A DNA stretch of 64,000 bases from Candidatus Saccharimonadota bacterium (GTDB lineage: Bacteria; Patescibacteriota; Saccharimonadia; Saccharimonadales; Saccharimonadaceae), in NCBI GenBank assembly GCA_017514025.1, contig JAFWLB010000002.1, forward strand, positions 126,346 through 190,345, given 5' to 3'. Shown here piece by piece: positions 32,106-42,130 of the stretch. The translations under genes were made by a program, and so were the position numbers. Each line of letters starts with the position of its first letter. Positions within the stretch are counted from its first letter, which is position 1. The notes under the pieces were generated by a model. The model worked only from the letters and a program-made list of their open reading frames with translations, did not search any database and had not been told where the DNA came from.

Positions 32106-34274
32106 ATGGAAAGAGATTTTAAGACTTTGCTTGAAAAGAGCAAAAAAGCGTTAAAAGAAGATGGGGTTGGGGCTTTTTTGGTGAAAGCTAAAAATTGGAC
32201 GGCTTTTCGCCTGAAGCATCGGAAACGTGAAAAAGTGATGAAAGATATTTTGTTTGTCAATGGGTGTGGCTTGCCGCATCCTGAGAGATATCGAGTGGAC
32301 CATCAGATTGAGCAGTTAGAGGCGAATGGTATGACGGTGGACAAAATATATTATACGGAAGTCAACCCTGAAATAATTAAATTTTATCGGGGAGTGATAA
32401 TTTTTCGTTGCCCGATGACTGACCCAATTGACGAGCTGATTGATAAGGCTAAGTATTTTAATAAAAAAGTGTTTTTTGACGTAGATGATTTGGTGATTGA
32501 TACGAAATATACCAATGGTATTGAATATGTGCAAGCAATGGACGCTAAGGAACGGAAGATTTATGATGATGGTGTAGTTAAAATGGGGGAAACGATGAAA
32601 AAATGTGACTATTTGATTACGACCACTGAGGCTTTAGCGAGAGAGTTGAGGAAATATGGTAAAGAAGTATTCGTGAATAAGAATGTGGCGAGTGAAGAGA
32701 TGGTAAAATTATCGCTGGAAGCGATGGGCAGGGTAGAGAAGGACTCAGGAGAAATCGTAATTGGATATTTGAGTGGAAGCATTACGCACAATCCGGATTT
32801 TGAATTGATAAAACCGGCGTTGATAAAAATTATGGATGAATTTGAAAATACCAAGTTGTGTGTAATGGGGCATTTGGATTTGCCAAAGGAACTGAAGCGA
32901 TTTGAGGGGAGGGTGATTCGGAAGCCGTTTGCGAATTGGCAAAAATTGCCGGAAGTGATTGCGGGTTTAGATATTAATTTAGCGCCGATTGAGAAAACGA
33001 TTTTCAATGAGGCGAAGTCGGAAAATAAGTGGACGGAAGCGGCACTTTGCAAAGTGGTGACAGTAGCAAGTGATTTTGGGGCGTTTAAGGACGTGATAGA
33101 AAACGGGGTGGACGGAATGCTTTGTAAGACGGGGGAGGATTGGTATGAAAAAATTAAAGAAATAATTGTTGACGAAAAATTAAGGAAGAAGATTGCGGAA
33201 AATGCGCACAAGAAAGCAATGAAGGGATATATTTCGACGTATTCTGGTTTGAAGTTGACTAAATTTATCGAATCGAAATTGGCTAAGAATATTGCTTTTG
33301 TGTTGCCATCCACGAATATTAGCGGGGGAGTGAATGTGGTATTGAAACATTGCGAAATTTTGCGAAAAGATGGCTGGGATGCAATGGTGATAAATATGGA
33401 TATGAGTGACGATAATTTTAAAAACAAGGCCGGAGAGGTGAATGTGGTGAGTGGTGTGAAGCATGACGTATTGGCGAGGTTTGACAGAATGGTGGCGACG
33501 CTTTATACTACACTGGCTTATGTAAAAACATATGCAGATGTGAAGAAGAAATTATATTTGGTGCAGAATTTTGAGACTAATTTTGGCGATTACGGTGCGA
33601 ATATGAAAAAAGTAGCGAACGCAACTTATCATGCGTTTGATGATGTCAATTATATTACGATTTCGAAGTGGTGCGAGAAGTGGTTAAAGGAAGAATATGG
33701 TAAAGAAGCAAAATTTGCTCCAAACGGGATTAATTTGGATGAATTTGAGTTCAAAGAAAGAAAGTTTGGGCGAGAGAAAGTGAAGGTTTTGATTGAAGGG
33801 AATTCGGATGATTATTATAAAAATGTGGACGAGAGTTTTCGGGTGGTGGAGAAATTGGATCCGGAAAAATACGAGATTGTCTATTTGTCGTATCAAGGTG
33901 AGCCGAAGAATTGGTATAGAGTAGATAAGTTTTACCACCGGGTGCCGCATGAAGAAGTGGGGAAGATTTATGGCGAATGTGATATTTTGTTAAAGACGAG
34001 CATCCTGGAGAGCTTTTCGTATCCGCCGCTAGAGATGATGGCAACGGGTGGATACGTAGTAGCGGTACCGAATGAGGGGAATGTGGAATATTTGAGGGAT
34101 GGGGAAAATTGTTTGTTTTATGAGCAGGGAGATGTTGATCAGGCAGTGGAAAAAATAAATGAACTAACGAAAAATGAAGAATTGAGAAAGAAATTGGTAG
34201 GGAATGCCAAAAAGACGGTAAATGAAAGAGATTGGGCTAAGGTTGAAAAGAAGGTGTTGGAACTATATAAATAG
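32106..34274 (+). CDS. Two-domain glycosyltransferase (tandem GT-B)
   Basis: 722 aa. The first GT-like unit (about residues 45-400) has VFFDVDDLVIDTKYTN and a GT4-like C-terminal part (NLAPIEKTIFNEAKSENKWT), and a second GT-B unit (about 400-722) has SGGVNVVLKHCEILRKDG and the GT4 donor site ILLKTSILESFSYPPLEMMA. The first half resembles the separate glycosyltransferase at 34285. It probably adds two sugars of the surface polymer in the cytoplasm. It starts a run of same-strand genes. Confidence 0.88.
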   Translation: MERDFKTLLEKSKKALKEDGVGAFLVKAKNWTAFRLKHRKREKVMKDILFVNGCGLPHPERYRVDHQIEQLEANGMTVDKIYYTEVNPEIIKFYRGVIIFRCPMTDPIDELIDKAKYFNKKVFFDVDDLVIDTKYTNGIEYVQAMDAKERKIYDDGVVKMGETMKKCDYLITTTEALARELRKYGKEVFVNKNVASEEMVKLSLEAMGRVEKDSGEIVIGYLSGSITHNPDFELIKPALIKIMDEFENTKLCVMGHLDLPKELKRFEGRVIRKPFANWQKLPEVIAGLDINLAPIEKTIFNEAKSENKWTEAALCKVVTVASDFGAFKDVIENGVDGMLCKTGEDWYEKIKEIIVDEKLRKKIAENAHKKAMKGYISTYSGLKLTKFIESKLAKNIAFVLPSTNISGGVNVVLKHCEILRKDGWDAMVINMDMSDDNFKNKAGEVNVVSGVKHDVLARFDRMVATLYTTLAYVKTYADVKKKLYLVQNFETNFGDYGANMKKVANATYHAFDDVNYITISKWCEKWLKEEYGKEAKFAPNGINLDEFEFKERKFGREKVKVLIEGNSDDYYKNVDESFRVVEKLDPEKYEIVYLSYQGEPKNWYRVDKFYHRVPHEEVGKIYGECDILLKTSILESFSYPPLEMMATGGYVVAVPNEGNVEYLRDGENCLFYEQGDVDQAVEKINELTKNEELRKKLVGNAKKTVNERDWAKVEKKVLELYK

Positions 34275-34284
34275 GAGTTGAGGC

Positions 34285-35334
34285 GTGAAAAAAGTATTGT
34301 ATGTAGTGGAGGATGAGATAAGTGCGCAATTTCGGTATCGGGTGAAGAACGTAATGGAAGCGATGGGCGTAAGTAAACAATGGGATGTGGAATGGTGTCT
34401 AAAATCGGGAATTGAAAAAGTAAGATTTGTTGAATATGATTTGGTGGTGATTTTGAGGCAGACGGCGAAAGATAATGCGATACTTGATTTTATTCAGAAA
34501 GCTCAGTCGTTAGGAATAAGGGTTTTATTTGATTTGGATGATTTGGTTTTTGATTTTCGGGATTTGCCGCTCTTGATGGAATCTACGAACAGTCGGAATG
34601 TATTTTATTGGACAGGATATTTTTGGGGGGTTCGGAGAATTGCGAAAATGGTCGATGGGTTTTTGTGCACAAATGAGTTTTTGGGAAAGAAGTTGAAGCG
34701 GAGTTTTGGGAAAGGATACCAAGTAATTCCGAATTCGTTAAATCGTGAACAGGTTGAGGTTTCGGAGAAGTGCGTGAAAAATAAAAAATGGGACAGTTTT
34801 CGTATCGGGTATTTTAGTGGGTCGCCGACACATGCAAAAGATTTTGCAGTGGCGGAACCAGAATTGATAAAGTTTTTGGATAAACATGATGATGTTGTGT
34901 TGAATGTGGTGGGGTACATGCGATTTTCGAAGGGGGCGGGAGAATTGTTGAAAAAGGGAAGGATTCGTTTTTTGCCGTTGGTGGATTTTCGAAAATTGCA
35001 GAGACTAATGACGGAGGTGGATGTGAATATTGCGCCGCTCGTGGTAAATGATTTTACGAATTGTAAATCGGAATTAAAGTTTTTTGAAGCGGCGGTGGTA
35101 GAGACGACAACGATTGCTTCGCCTATATATACTTTTAAAAAAGCGATTGTGGATGGAAAAAATGGGTATTTGGCGCAGCCGGGCGAGTGGTATGATAAAC
35201 TAGAATATTTATATCGGCATCCAGAAAAAAATCGTGAGGTGGCATTAGCGGCAAAAAAATACGCGTTAGAGAACTATTATGGCAAAAAGTTTTTGCAGGA
35301 AGTGGAGGCGGCGTATGATAGCTTCGCTAAATAA
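34285..35334 (+). CDS. GT4-like glycosyltransferase
   Basis: 349 aa. GT-B-type enzyme with VLFDLDDLVFDFRDLPLLME, GYFSGSPTHAKDFAVAEPEL and VNIAPLVVNDFTNCKSELKF followed by FEAA. The same FDxDDLV motif occurs in the first half of the upstream 722-aa enzyme, suggesting duplication. The start codon is GTG at 34285 with AGGAG 8 nt upstream. Its 3' end overlaps the next GT2 gene by 20 bp. Confidence 0.88.
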   Translation: MKKVLYVVEDEISAQFRYRVKNVMEAMGVSKQWDVEWCLKSGIEKVRFVEYDLVVILRQTAKDNAILDFIQKAQSLGIRVLFDLDDLVFDFRDLPLLMESTNSRNVFYWTGYFWGVRRIAKMVDGFLCTNEFLGKKLKRSFGKGYQVIPNSLNREQVEVSEKCVKNKKWDSFRIGYFSGSPTHAKDFAVAEPELIKFLDKHDDVVLNVVGYMRFSKGAGELLKKGRIRFLPLVDFRKLQRLMTEVDVNIAPLVVNDFTNCKSELKFFEAAVVETTTIASPIYTFKKAIVDGKNGYLAQPGEWYDKLEYLYRHPEKNREVALAAKKYALENYYGKKFLQEVEAAYDSFAK

Positions 35335-36187
35335 AAAAGTATCGGTGATAGTGCCGAATTATAATTACGGGCGATATATAAAAAAACGGATTCGTTCTAT
35401 TCTCAGGCAAACTTATCCGATTTATGAATTGATCGTTTTGGATGACAATTCGATGGATGGGAGTGCGGAGCTAATAAAGAATTTGGTTTTGGATTTGAAA
35501 CTAAAAAATCCAGAGTTAAATATTAAGTTTGTGCCGAGTGAAAAGAATTCTGGCAAGGCGATGAGCCAATGGAAAAAAGGTTGGGAGATGGCGACGGGAG
35601 ATTATATTTGGATTGCGGAGGCGGATGATTTATGCAGGCGGGATTTTTTGGCGGAAGTGATGAAGGGATTTGATGATCCGGAGGTGGTGCTGTCCTATAC
35701 AGAGTCGGAAATCATAAATAGTTGGGGGGTGGTTTTGGCGCCGAATTTTCGGTGGTCGCGGGATAAGGAAAAAACGGGACATTATAATTCGAACTATACG
35801 AAAGATGGATTTAGGGAAATTGAAGAGATAATGGCGATTAGATGCACGATTCCGAATGTGTCGGCGGTGGTGATAAAGAAAGAAAAAAAGTTTTTGAAAT
35901 ATTTAGAGGAGGCGTTAAAATTTTCGCAGGTGGGGGATTGGTATTTTTATGCGAAGGTACTGGAAAACGGAAAGATAAGCTATAATCGGAAAGCGCTAAA
36001 TAAGTTTAGGATACATGAGGGGAGTAAGACTGAAAAGTCAAAAAAAGATAGCCGGCATTACGAGGAAATTTTGGAGTTGCACGAATATTTCAAAAAGAAT
36101 TACCAGATAGATAAGAAGGTTTCGGAAAGAATAGAGGCAGAAGAGGCGCGAGTTCGAGCAAAACATGGTATAATTGAAGTAAAGTAA
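35315..36187 (+). CDS. GT2 family glycosyltransferase
   Basis: 290 aa. GT-A fold: [20 protein letters not shown], first acidic motif [13 protein letters not shown]-like [13 protein letters not shown]. Adds a sugar from a nucleotide donor to the growing lipid-linked glycan. ATG 35315 is chosen over the in-frame upstream ATG at 35279, because GGAGG lies 6 nt before it and the longer form adds a basic peptide not seen in the family. It overlaps the previous gene by 20 bp. Confidence 0.9.
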   Translation: MIASLNKKVSVIVPNYNYGRYIKKRIRSILRQTYPIYELIVLDDNSMDGSAELIKNLVLDLKLKNPELNIKFVPSEKNSGKAMSQWKKGWEMATGDYIWIAEADDLCRRDFLAEVMKGFDDPEVVLSYTESEIINSWGVVLAPNFRWSRDKEKTGHYNSNYTKDGFREIEEIMAIRCTIPNVSAVVIKKEKKFLKYLEEALKFSQVGDWYFYAKVLENGKISYNRKALNKFRIHEGSKTEKSKKDSRHYEEILELHEYFKKNYQIDKKVSERIEAEEARVRAKHGIIEVK

Positions 36188-36201
36188 CAGGGAGTTATTT
36201 T

Positions 36202-37086
36202 ATGAAAGGAATTATACTTGCAGGGGGGTCGGGGACGAGGTTATATCCGTTGACACTAGGGACTTCGAAGCAGATGTTGCCGGTGTATGATAAGCCGATG
36301 ATTTATTACCCGTTGTCGACATTGATGTTAGCGGGGATTCGAGATATTTTGGTGATTTCGACGCCGGATGATTTGCCGAATTTTGAGAGATTACTAGGTG
36401 ATGGCAAAGCGATGGGGCTAAATTTATCGTATAAGGTGCAGCCGTCGCCAGATGGATTAGCACAAGCGTTTATTTTGGGAGAAGAGTTTATTGGTGAAGA
36501 TGGGTGTGCGATGGTGCTGGGCGATAACATTTTCTATGGCTCAGGATTTAGCGAAAAATTAAAAGATGCGACCAAAAAAGCCGAGGAGGGTAGGGCGACA
36601 GTATTTGGTTATCACGTGATGGATCCGGAGAGGTTTGGTGTGGTGGAATTTGATGAAAATTGGCATGCGGTTTCGATCGAAGAAAAGCCGGAGAATCCGA
36701 AGAGTAATTATGCGGTGACCGGTTTGTATTTTTATCCGGCTGGGGTGTCGGCGAAGGCTAAGGAAGTGAAGCCGTCAGCACGGGGTGAATTGGAAATTAC
36801 GACGTTGAATGAGATGTATTTAGACGAGGGGCTTTTGGATGTGCAACTTTTAGGACGAGGGTCGGCATGGCTGGACACTGGGACGATGGATTCGCTAGCC
36901 GATGCGTCGGATTTTGTGAGAGTAGTGCAAAAGCGGCAGGGAATTCAGATTGCGGCACCGGAGGAAGCAGCTTATAAGAACGGTTGGATTACGAAAGAAG
37001 AGTTGTTGGCTTCGGCGGAGAAGTATAAAAAATCTTCATATGGGCAACATTTGTTTAAGGTGGCAGAAGGGAGAGTGTGGGACTAA
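36202..37086 (+). CDS. rmlA: Glucose-1-phosphate thymidylyltransferase
   Basis: 294 aa, normal length. First step of dTDP-L-rhamnose synthesis. Visible: [51 protein letters not shown], and [22 protein letters not shown] upstream. Followed by rmlC with a one-base overlap (TAATG). Confidence 0.97.
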   Translation: MKGIILAGGSGTRLYPLTLGTSKQMLPVYDKPMIYYPLSTLMLAGIRDILVISTPDDLPNFERLLGDGKAMGLNLSYKVQPSPDGLAQAFILGEEFIGEDGCAMVLGDNIFYGSGFSEKLKDATKKAEEGRATVFGYHVMDPERFGVVEFDENWHAVSIEEKPENPKSNYAVTGLYFYPAGVSAKAKEVKPSARGELEITTLNEMYLDEGLLDVQLLGRGSAWLDTGTMDSLADASDFVRVVQKRQGIQIAAPEEAAYKNGWITKEELLASAEKYKKSSYGQHLFKVAEGRVWD

Positions 37087-37643
37087 TGGGGAAGTTCAAG
37101 TTTAATCCGACTAGACTAAAGGGGGTGTATGTGATTGAGCCGACGGTGTTTGGAGATGAGCGGGGGTATTTTATGGAGACTTATTCGGAGACGGATTTTA
37201 GAGAAGCGGGACTGGATTACGAATTTGTGCAGGATAACCAGTCATCATCGTGGCGTGGGGTTCTCCGGGGGTTACATTTTCAGAAAGAGCATCCGCAGGC
37301 GAAGTTGGTACGAGTTTTGTCGGGCGAAGTGTTTGACGTGGCGGTAGATTTACGTGAGAATAGCCCGACCTATGGTCAGTGGGTAGGGGAACTACTGTCG
37401 GCGGATAATAAAAAGCAGCTGATGATTCCGCGAGGATTTGCGCATGGTTTTTTGGTAGTTTCGGAGACGGCGGAATTTGCCTATAAATGTGATGAATTTT
37501 ACCATCCGGAAGATGAAGGTGGGATGATGTATGATTCTTGCGGAATTGAATGGCCGGAAGTGGAGGGGGAATTAGTGTTGTCGGAAAAGGATTTGAAACA
37601 TCCAAAATTGTCTGAACTAGAATTTAAGTTTAAGGAGGTCTAA
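37086..37643 (+). CDS. rmlC: dTDP-4-dehydrorhamnose 3,5-epimerase
   Basis: 185 aa. Cupin-fold epimerase. Visible: VFGDERGYFMETYSE, QDNQSSSWRGVLRGLHFQ (substrate and catalytic His region), PRGFAHGFLVVSETAEF, and the Tyr/Asp-containing CDEFYHPEDEGG. ATG 37086 overlaps the rmlA stop by one base; GTG at 37077 is a weaker in-frame alternative. The 3' end overlaps rmlB by one base. Confidence 0.96.
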   Translation: MGKFKFNPTRLKGVYVIEPTVFGDERGYFMETYSETDFREAGLDYEFVQDNQSSSWRGVLRGLHFQKEHPQAKLVRVLSGEVFDVAVDLRENSPTYGQWVGELLSADNKKQLMIPRGFAHGFLVVSETAEFAYKCDEFYHPEDEGGMMYDSCGIEWPEVEGELVLSEKDLKHPKLSELEFKFKEV

Positions 37644-38671
37644 TGGATAAAAAAACGATAATTGTAACTGGTGGGGCGGGGTTTATTGGGTCGAACTTTG
37701 TGTATTATATGTTGAAAAAATATCCGGCATATAGAATTGTATGTTTGGATGCGTTGACGTATGCGGGGAATTTGTCAACTCTGAAGAAGGCTTTAGAAAA
37801 TGAGAATTTTCGGTTTGTAAGAGCGGACATTCGTGACGCGGAAGCAGTGGATAAGTTGTTTGCGGAAGAAAAACCGGACATTGTGGTGAACTTTGCGGCG
37901 GAAAGCCATGTGGATCGTTCAATTGAGAATCCGCAGTTGTTTTTGGAAACTAATATCATGGGGCCGGAAGTACTGATGGAAGCTTGCCGGAAATATGATG
38001 TGAAACGATATCACCAAGTATCAACGGATGAGGTGTATGGAGATTTACCGTTAGATAGACCGGATTTGTTCTTTACGGAAAAAACGAATTTGCATGCATC
38101 TTCGCCGTATAGTGCGTCAAAGGCTTCGGCAGATTTGGTGACGATGGCTTATCATAGAACATATGGATTGCCGGTAACAATTTCGAGATGTTCGAATAAT
38201 TATGGGCCGTATCATTTTCCGGAAAAGTTGATCCCACTGATGATTATTAATGCTCTGAATGATAAGCCTTTGCCGGTGTATGGGGATGGAAAGAATGTGC
38301 GGGATTGGCTGTATGTGGAAGATCATTGTAAAGCGATTGATATGATTATCCATGCTGATTGTGTGGGCGAAGTGTATAATGTGGGTGGCCACAATGAGAT
38401 GGCGAATATTGATATTGTAAAATTGATTTTGAAAGAATTAGGGAAGCCGGAAAGTTTGATTACGTTTGTGGAGGATCGGAAAGGGCATGATAGGCGGTAT
38501 GCGATTGACCCGACTAAGATTCGTGAACAGTTAGGTTGGGAGCCGGAAACGAAATTTGAAAATGGAATCGTGAAGACGATAAAGTGGTATCTAGATCATA
38601 AAGATTGGTGGGAGGAGATAATTTCGGGGGATTATCAAAATTATTACGCCAAGATGTATGGAGATAAATAA
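37643..38671 (+). CDS. rmlB: dTDP-glucose 4,6-dehydratase
   Basis: 342 aa, extended SDR enzyme. NAD-binding GGAGFIGSNFVYYML, substrate region NFAAESHVDRSIENP, catalytic STDEVYGDL and YSASKASADLV. Second step of dTDP-rhamnose synthesis. Translationally coupled to rmlC (overlap of one base) and abutting rmlD. AAGGAGGT precedes the start. Confidence 0.97.
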   Translation: MDKKTIIVTGGAGFIGSNFVYYMLKKYPAYRIVCLDALTYAGNLSTLKKALENENFRFVRADIRDAEAVDKLFAEEKPDIVVNFAAESHVDRSIENPQLFLETNIMGPEVLMEACRKYDVKRYHQVSTDEVYGDLPLDRPDLFFTEKTNLHASSPYSASKASADLVTMAYHRTYGLPVTISRCSNNYGPYHFPEKLIPLMIINALNDKPLPVYGDGKNVRDWLYVEDHCKAIDMIIHADCVGEVYNVGGHNEMANIDIVKLILKELGKPESLITFVEDRKGHDRRYAIDPTKIREQLGWEPETKFENGIVKTIKWYLDHKDWWEEIISGDYQNYYAKMYGDK

Positions 38672-39568
38672 ATGAAGGTGTTGGTGACGGGAACGAGCGG
38701 ACAATTGGGATATGACGTGGCGGAGGAATTGTTGCGACGTGGACATGAGGCAGTGGGGGCGGATCGGTCTGGGGGTGAAGGTGATTTTGAGCGAGTGCAA
38801 CTGGATATTACGGATGCGGAGAAGGTGATGGAGGTGGTGCGCGAGTTGAAGCCAGAGGCAATTGTTCATTGTGCGGCGTGGACAAATGTGGATGGGGCGG
38901 AAGCGCCAGAAAATTTGGAAAAGGTGCGGGCGGTGAACGTGAAGGGGACGCGGAATTTGGCGTTGGCTGCGAAAGAAGTGGATGCGAAATTTGTATATAT
39001 ATCGACGGATTATGTGTTTGATGGGTCTGGTGAGCGACCATGGGAGACGGATGACAAAAATTATGCGCCGATAAATGTGTATGGGCAATCTAAGTTGGAC
39101 GGGGAATTAGAAGTTTCTGGTATTTTGGACAAATATTTTATCGTGAGGATTGCGTGGGTATTTGGGCGGAATGGGAAGAATTTTGTGAGGACGATGCTGA
39201 AAGTGGCAGAAGGGCGTGAAGCGGTGAAAGTAGTGGATGACCAAATTGGTACGCCGACCTATACTTTTGATTTGGCGCGGCTTTTGGTGGATATGATTGA
39301 AAGCGATAAATACGGATATTATCACGCGACGAATGAGGGCGGGTTTATTTCGTGGGCGGATTTTACGAAAGAGATTTATAAGCAAGCAGGAGTTTACTGC
39401 AGGGTGGAGCCGGTGACGACGGCGGAATATGAAGAAATTGCGGGTAAGACAGTGGCGAAGCGGCCGTTTAATTCGAGATTGGACAAGTCTAAGTTGGTGG
39501 AGGCGGGTTTTGAGCCTTTGCCGGATTGGCGGGATGCGCTGGGACGATATTTGAAGGAGGTAAAATGA
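38672..39568 (+). CDS. rmlD: dTDP-4-dehydrorhamnose reductase
   Basis: 298 aa SDR reductase, last step to dTDP-L-rhamnose. Visible: GTSGQLGYDVAEELL, VHCAAWTNVDGAE, STDYVFDG, YGQSKLDGE, and C-terminal RPFNSRLDKSKL. It begins directly after the rmlB stop. It overlaps the next GT2 gene by 4 bp (ATGA). The rmlACBD set is complete, so rhamnose is probably a component of the surface polymer. Confidence 0.96.
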   Translation: MKVLVTGTSGQLGYDVAEELLRRGHEAVGADRSGGEGDFERVQLDITDAEKVMEVVRELKPEAIVHCAAWTNVDGAEAPENLEKVRAVNVKGTRNLALAAKEVDAKFVYISTDYVFDGSGERPWETDDKNYAPINVYGQSKLDGELEVSGILDKYFIVRIAWVFGRNGKNFVRTMLKVAEGREAVKVVDDQIGTPTYTFDLARLLVDMIESDKYGYYHATNEGGFISWADFTKEIYKQAGVYCRVEPVTTAEYEEIAGKTVAKRPFNSRLDKSKLVEAGFEPLPDWRDALGRYLKEVK

Positions 39569-40503
39569 AAAAAGAAATAGCAGTACTTATTCCGTGTTAC
39601 AACGAAAGCAAGACGATTGAGAAAGTAGTGAAGGAATATAAGAAGGCTTTGCCGGAAGCGAAGATTTATGTGTATGATAATAACTCGACGGATGGAACGG
39701 GAGAGATTGCTAAAAAAGCGGGGGCGATAGTTAAGGCTGAGCATCGGCAAGGTAAAGGCAATGTAGTGCGAAGTATGTTTCGGGATATTGAAGCGGATTG
39801 CTATTTGATGATTGATGGGGACGGAACCTATCCAGCGGACGTGGCGAGAAAGATGTGTGATATGGTGCTGGATGGTGGCGTAGATATGGTGGTAGGCGAT
39901 AGGCTTTCTTCGACTTATTTTAAAGAAAACAAAAGACCGTTTCATAATGTAGGGAATAGGACGGTGCGATTTTTGATTAATATGATTTTTCGGAGTCATA
40001 TTAAGGATATCATGACGGGGTATCGGGCGTTTTCGCGAGATTTTGTGAAAACTTATCCAGTGTTATCTAAGGGTTTTGAGATTGAAACTGAGATGACCAT
40101 TCACGCGCTAGATAAAAATTTTTATATTGAAGAAATACCGGTAAACTATAAAGATCGTGAAGAGGGTAGCGAATCGAAATTAAATACGGTTAGCGATGGG
40201 ATTAAAGTAATCACGACGATTGCGAGATTATTTGAAGAACATAAGCCGATGCTGTTTTTTGGGATAGTGAGTTTGATATTATTGGGCATTGCATTAATTA
40301 TGGGCATTCCGGTGTTGGTAGAATTTTTCCAGACCGGTGAAGTATTGAGATTCCCAACTTTGATTGTGGCGGGGCTGCTGATCGTGATTGCAGTTTTGAT
40401 GATGGTATGTGGGATTATTCTGCAGGTGGTAGTAAGAAAGCATAAAGAGATGTTTGAGATAAACTTGAACAATTTAAAAATAATAAGTGGCGGGGCTAAA
40501 TAA
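39565..40503 (+). CDS. Membrane GT2 glycosyltransferase (DPM1/GtrB-like)
   Basis: 312 aa. N-terminal GT2 domain: AVLIPCYNESKTIEKVVKEY, YVYDNNSTDGTGE, LMIDGDGTYPAD (DXD), and two C-terminal membrane helices (MLFFGIVSLILLGIALIMGI and VAGLLIVIAVLMMVCGIILQ). Such enzymes transfer a sugar to undecaprenyl phosphate. ATG 39565 follows AGGAGG and overlaps rmlD by 4 bp; in-frame 39526 lies inside rmlD and is rejected. Confidence 0.9.
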   Translation: MKKEIAVLIPCYNESKTIEKVVKEYKKALPEAKIYVYDNNSTDGTGEIAKKAGAIVKAEHRQGKGNVVRSMFRDIEADCYLMIDGDGTYPADVARKMCDMVLDGGVDMVVGDRLSSTYFKENKRPFHNVGNRTVRFLINMIFRSHIKDIMTGYRAFSRDFVKTYPVLSKGFEIETEMTIHALDKNFYIEEIPVNYKDREEGSESKLNTVSDGIKVITTIARLFEEHKPMLFFGIVSLILLGIALIMGIPVLVEFFQTGEVLRFPTLIVAGLLIVIAVLMMVCGIILQVVVRKHKEMFEINLNNLKIISGGAK

Positions 40504-40517
40504 AGAGTAAGGTGTGC

Positions 40518-40523
40518 TAAAAT
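40518..40523 (+). promoter_or_regulatory. -10 box of the DUF2142 gene, leaderless (N6)
   Basis: TAAAAT 6 nt before the ATG at 40530, starting a new transcription unit at the border of the compositional island. Confidence 0.55.
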
Positions 40524-40529
40524 ATACTC

Positions 40530-42065
40530 ATGAAACGAAGACTTCTCACAATCTTAAAAAACTATAAGTTTTATTTGATTGTAGTTTGTGGCGCCTTGTT
40601 GACTTTGACGGTTAAGCACGTCCTTTCCGTCAATTCGGTTGGACATTCTATGATCATTTCGCTTGCTGTTTTAACGGTTTATTTAGGCATTGTGTGGACG
40701 TTCTTTTATTTGCGGAAACGGGAAGTTCCTATGGAAAAACTTTTCCTCCTGTTTGCTATTCCGCTTGGGATTGCTTTTTTGGTTTTTCTGCCCCCCGGCG
40801 AATCTCCTGATGAGATTAACCATTTTAAACGCGCCTATGCTATTACTGAGGGTTATTTTGTCTCTGAAGTCTATGATGACTTTGGCCATGCTGGGGCTGA
40901 ATTGCCTGTAGGTTTTCAGGATTCTTTAGTGACTAAACCAAAACAGGGCGCCTATACTGAAGTGATTACAAAATTAAGTGAGCCAGTTTCTGAGGAGAAG
41001 GCGTATGCAGCGTTTAACAACACTTCTTTATATCATTGGCTTTGTTATTTGCCTCAAATTGTTGGTATTTCGATTGGCAAGGTTTTTGGTGCTTCGTTGG
41101 AGCTTATGGCGTATTTTGCCGAGATAGTCAATTTTGTTGTCTGGCTGTTGTTGATTTATTTTTCGATTAAACTTGTTCCTAAGTTCAAAACAATTATTAT
41201 GTTTTTAGCTTTACTGCCTATTACTCTTCAAGAGGCGACTTCTCTTGCGCCGGACGCATTGGCGATTGGTTTGGGTATTTTTCTCACGTCTTATGTTTGT
41301 TATTTGACTTATGTTCAGAAAACTAAGCTTAAGTTTTGGGGGATAGCTTTACTTTACGTCTTAGCAATTTTAATTGGCTACTGTAAGATTGTTTATCTTC
41401 CGCTTGTGGCGTTGTATCTGCTTATTCCTGCAGAAAGGTTTGGCTCAAAGCGTGCTAAATGGATCTATGCATCTCTACTCGCTGTGATTTTGCTTGTTTT
41501 AAATCTTAGTTGGCTGTCTATTTCATCTCAGTTCCTAGTTGAGTTTAATCCGGGTGTCGACTCGCATGAGCAGATTGTCGGTATTTTGCAAAATCCGTTT
41601 CACTATCTCATGGTGCTATTTAACAGCTTTAATGTTATGGGAGAATTTTATTTTACTTCGCTGCTGGGCATTAATCTCGGGGCATTTACGTTTAACCTCC
41701 CGACTATTTTCTTTCTCATTTCCTTCGCTTTGTTTGTCATTTTGTTTGCCCAGCGCGATGAAGCTTTGAAGGTTACGGCATTTCAGCGAGTAATATTTGG
41801 TGCGACTTTTTGTGTCATCCTACTCTTGACTTTTACGAGTATTTATATCCAATGGAGTCCTGTTAATCTTTCTTACGTTGATGGTGTGCAGGGGCGATAC
41901 TTTTTGCCGGTGCTTTTGTTGGTCCCGCTTGCTATAGCGGCGTGCCCGCGATCTAAAACTTCTGCGGGTGCCCGACGAGCTATTGTTTCGCTGGATACCG
42001 TTGTTTGTTACGCGCTTACTACTAACCTGATTGCGGTTGTTATGTTCTTTGCGCAGAATGTCTAA
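40530..42065 (+). CDS. DUF2142-like polytopic membrane protein (GT-C-like)
   Basis: 511 aa with about 11-12 membrane segments. The first outer loop has FLPPGESPDEINHFKRAYAI, the DUF2142 hallmark, and the end has VDGVQGRYFLPVLLLVPLAI. These proteins look like GT-C transferases or polymer ligases acting on lipid-linked sugars. Codons are T/C-ending and the usual strong + strand G excess is reduced, unlike the rml genes just upstream. It is the first gene of a foreign-looking block ending at 45648. Confidence 0.8.
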   Translation: MKRRLLTILKNYKFYLIVVCGALLTLTVKHVLSVNSVGHSMIISLAVLTVYLGIVWTFFYLRKREVPMEKLFLLFAIPLGIAFLVFLPPGESPDEINHFKRAYAITEGYFVSEVYDDFGHAGAELPVGFQDSLVTKPKQGAYTEVITKLSEPVSEEKAYAAFNNTSLYHWLCYLPQIVGISIGKVFGASLELMAYFAEIVNFVVWLLLIYFSIKLVPKFKTIIMFLALLPITLQEATSLAPDALAIGLGIFLTSYVCYLTYVQKTKLKFWGIALLYVLAILIGYCKIVYLPLVALYLLIPAERFGSKRAKWIYASLLAVILLVLNLSWLSISSQFLVEFNPGVDSHEQIVGILQNPFHYLMVLFNSFNVMGEFYFTSLLGINLGAFTFNLPTIFFLISFALFVILFAQRDEALKVTAFQRVIFGATFCVILLLTFTSIYIQWSPVNLSYVDGVQGRYFLPVLLLVPLAIAACPRSKTSAGARRAIVSLDTVVCYALTTNLIAVVMFFAQNV

Positions 42066-42130
42066 ATTGCTCCGGTGCGCCTCTATTTGTGCTATAATTA
42101 GTTAGAGAATAATAAAATGGAGAGTTTAGG

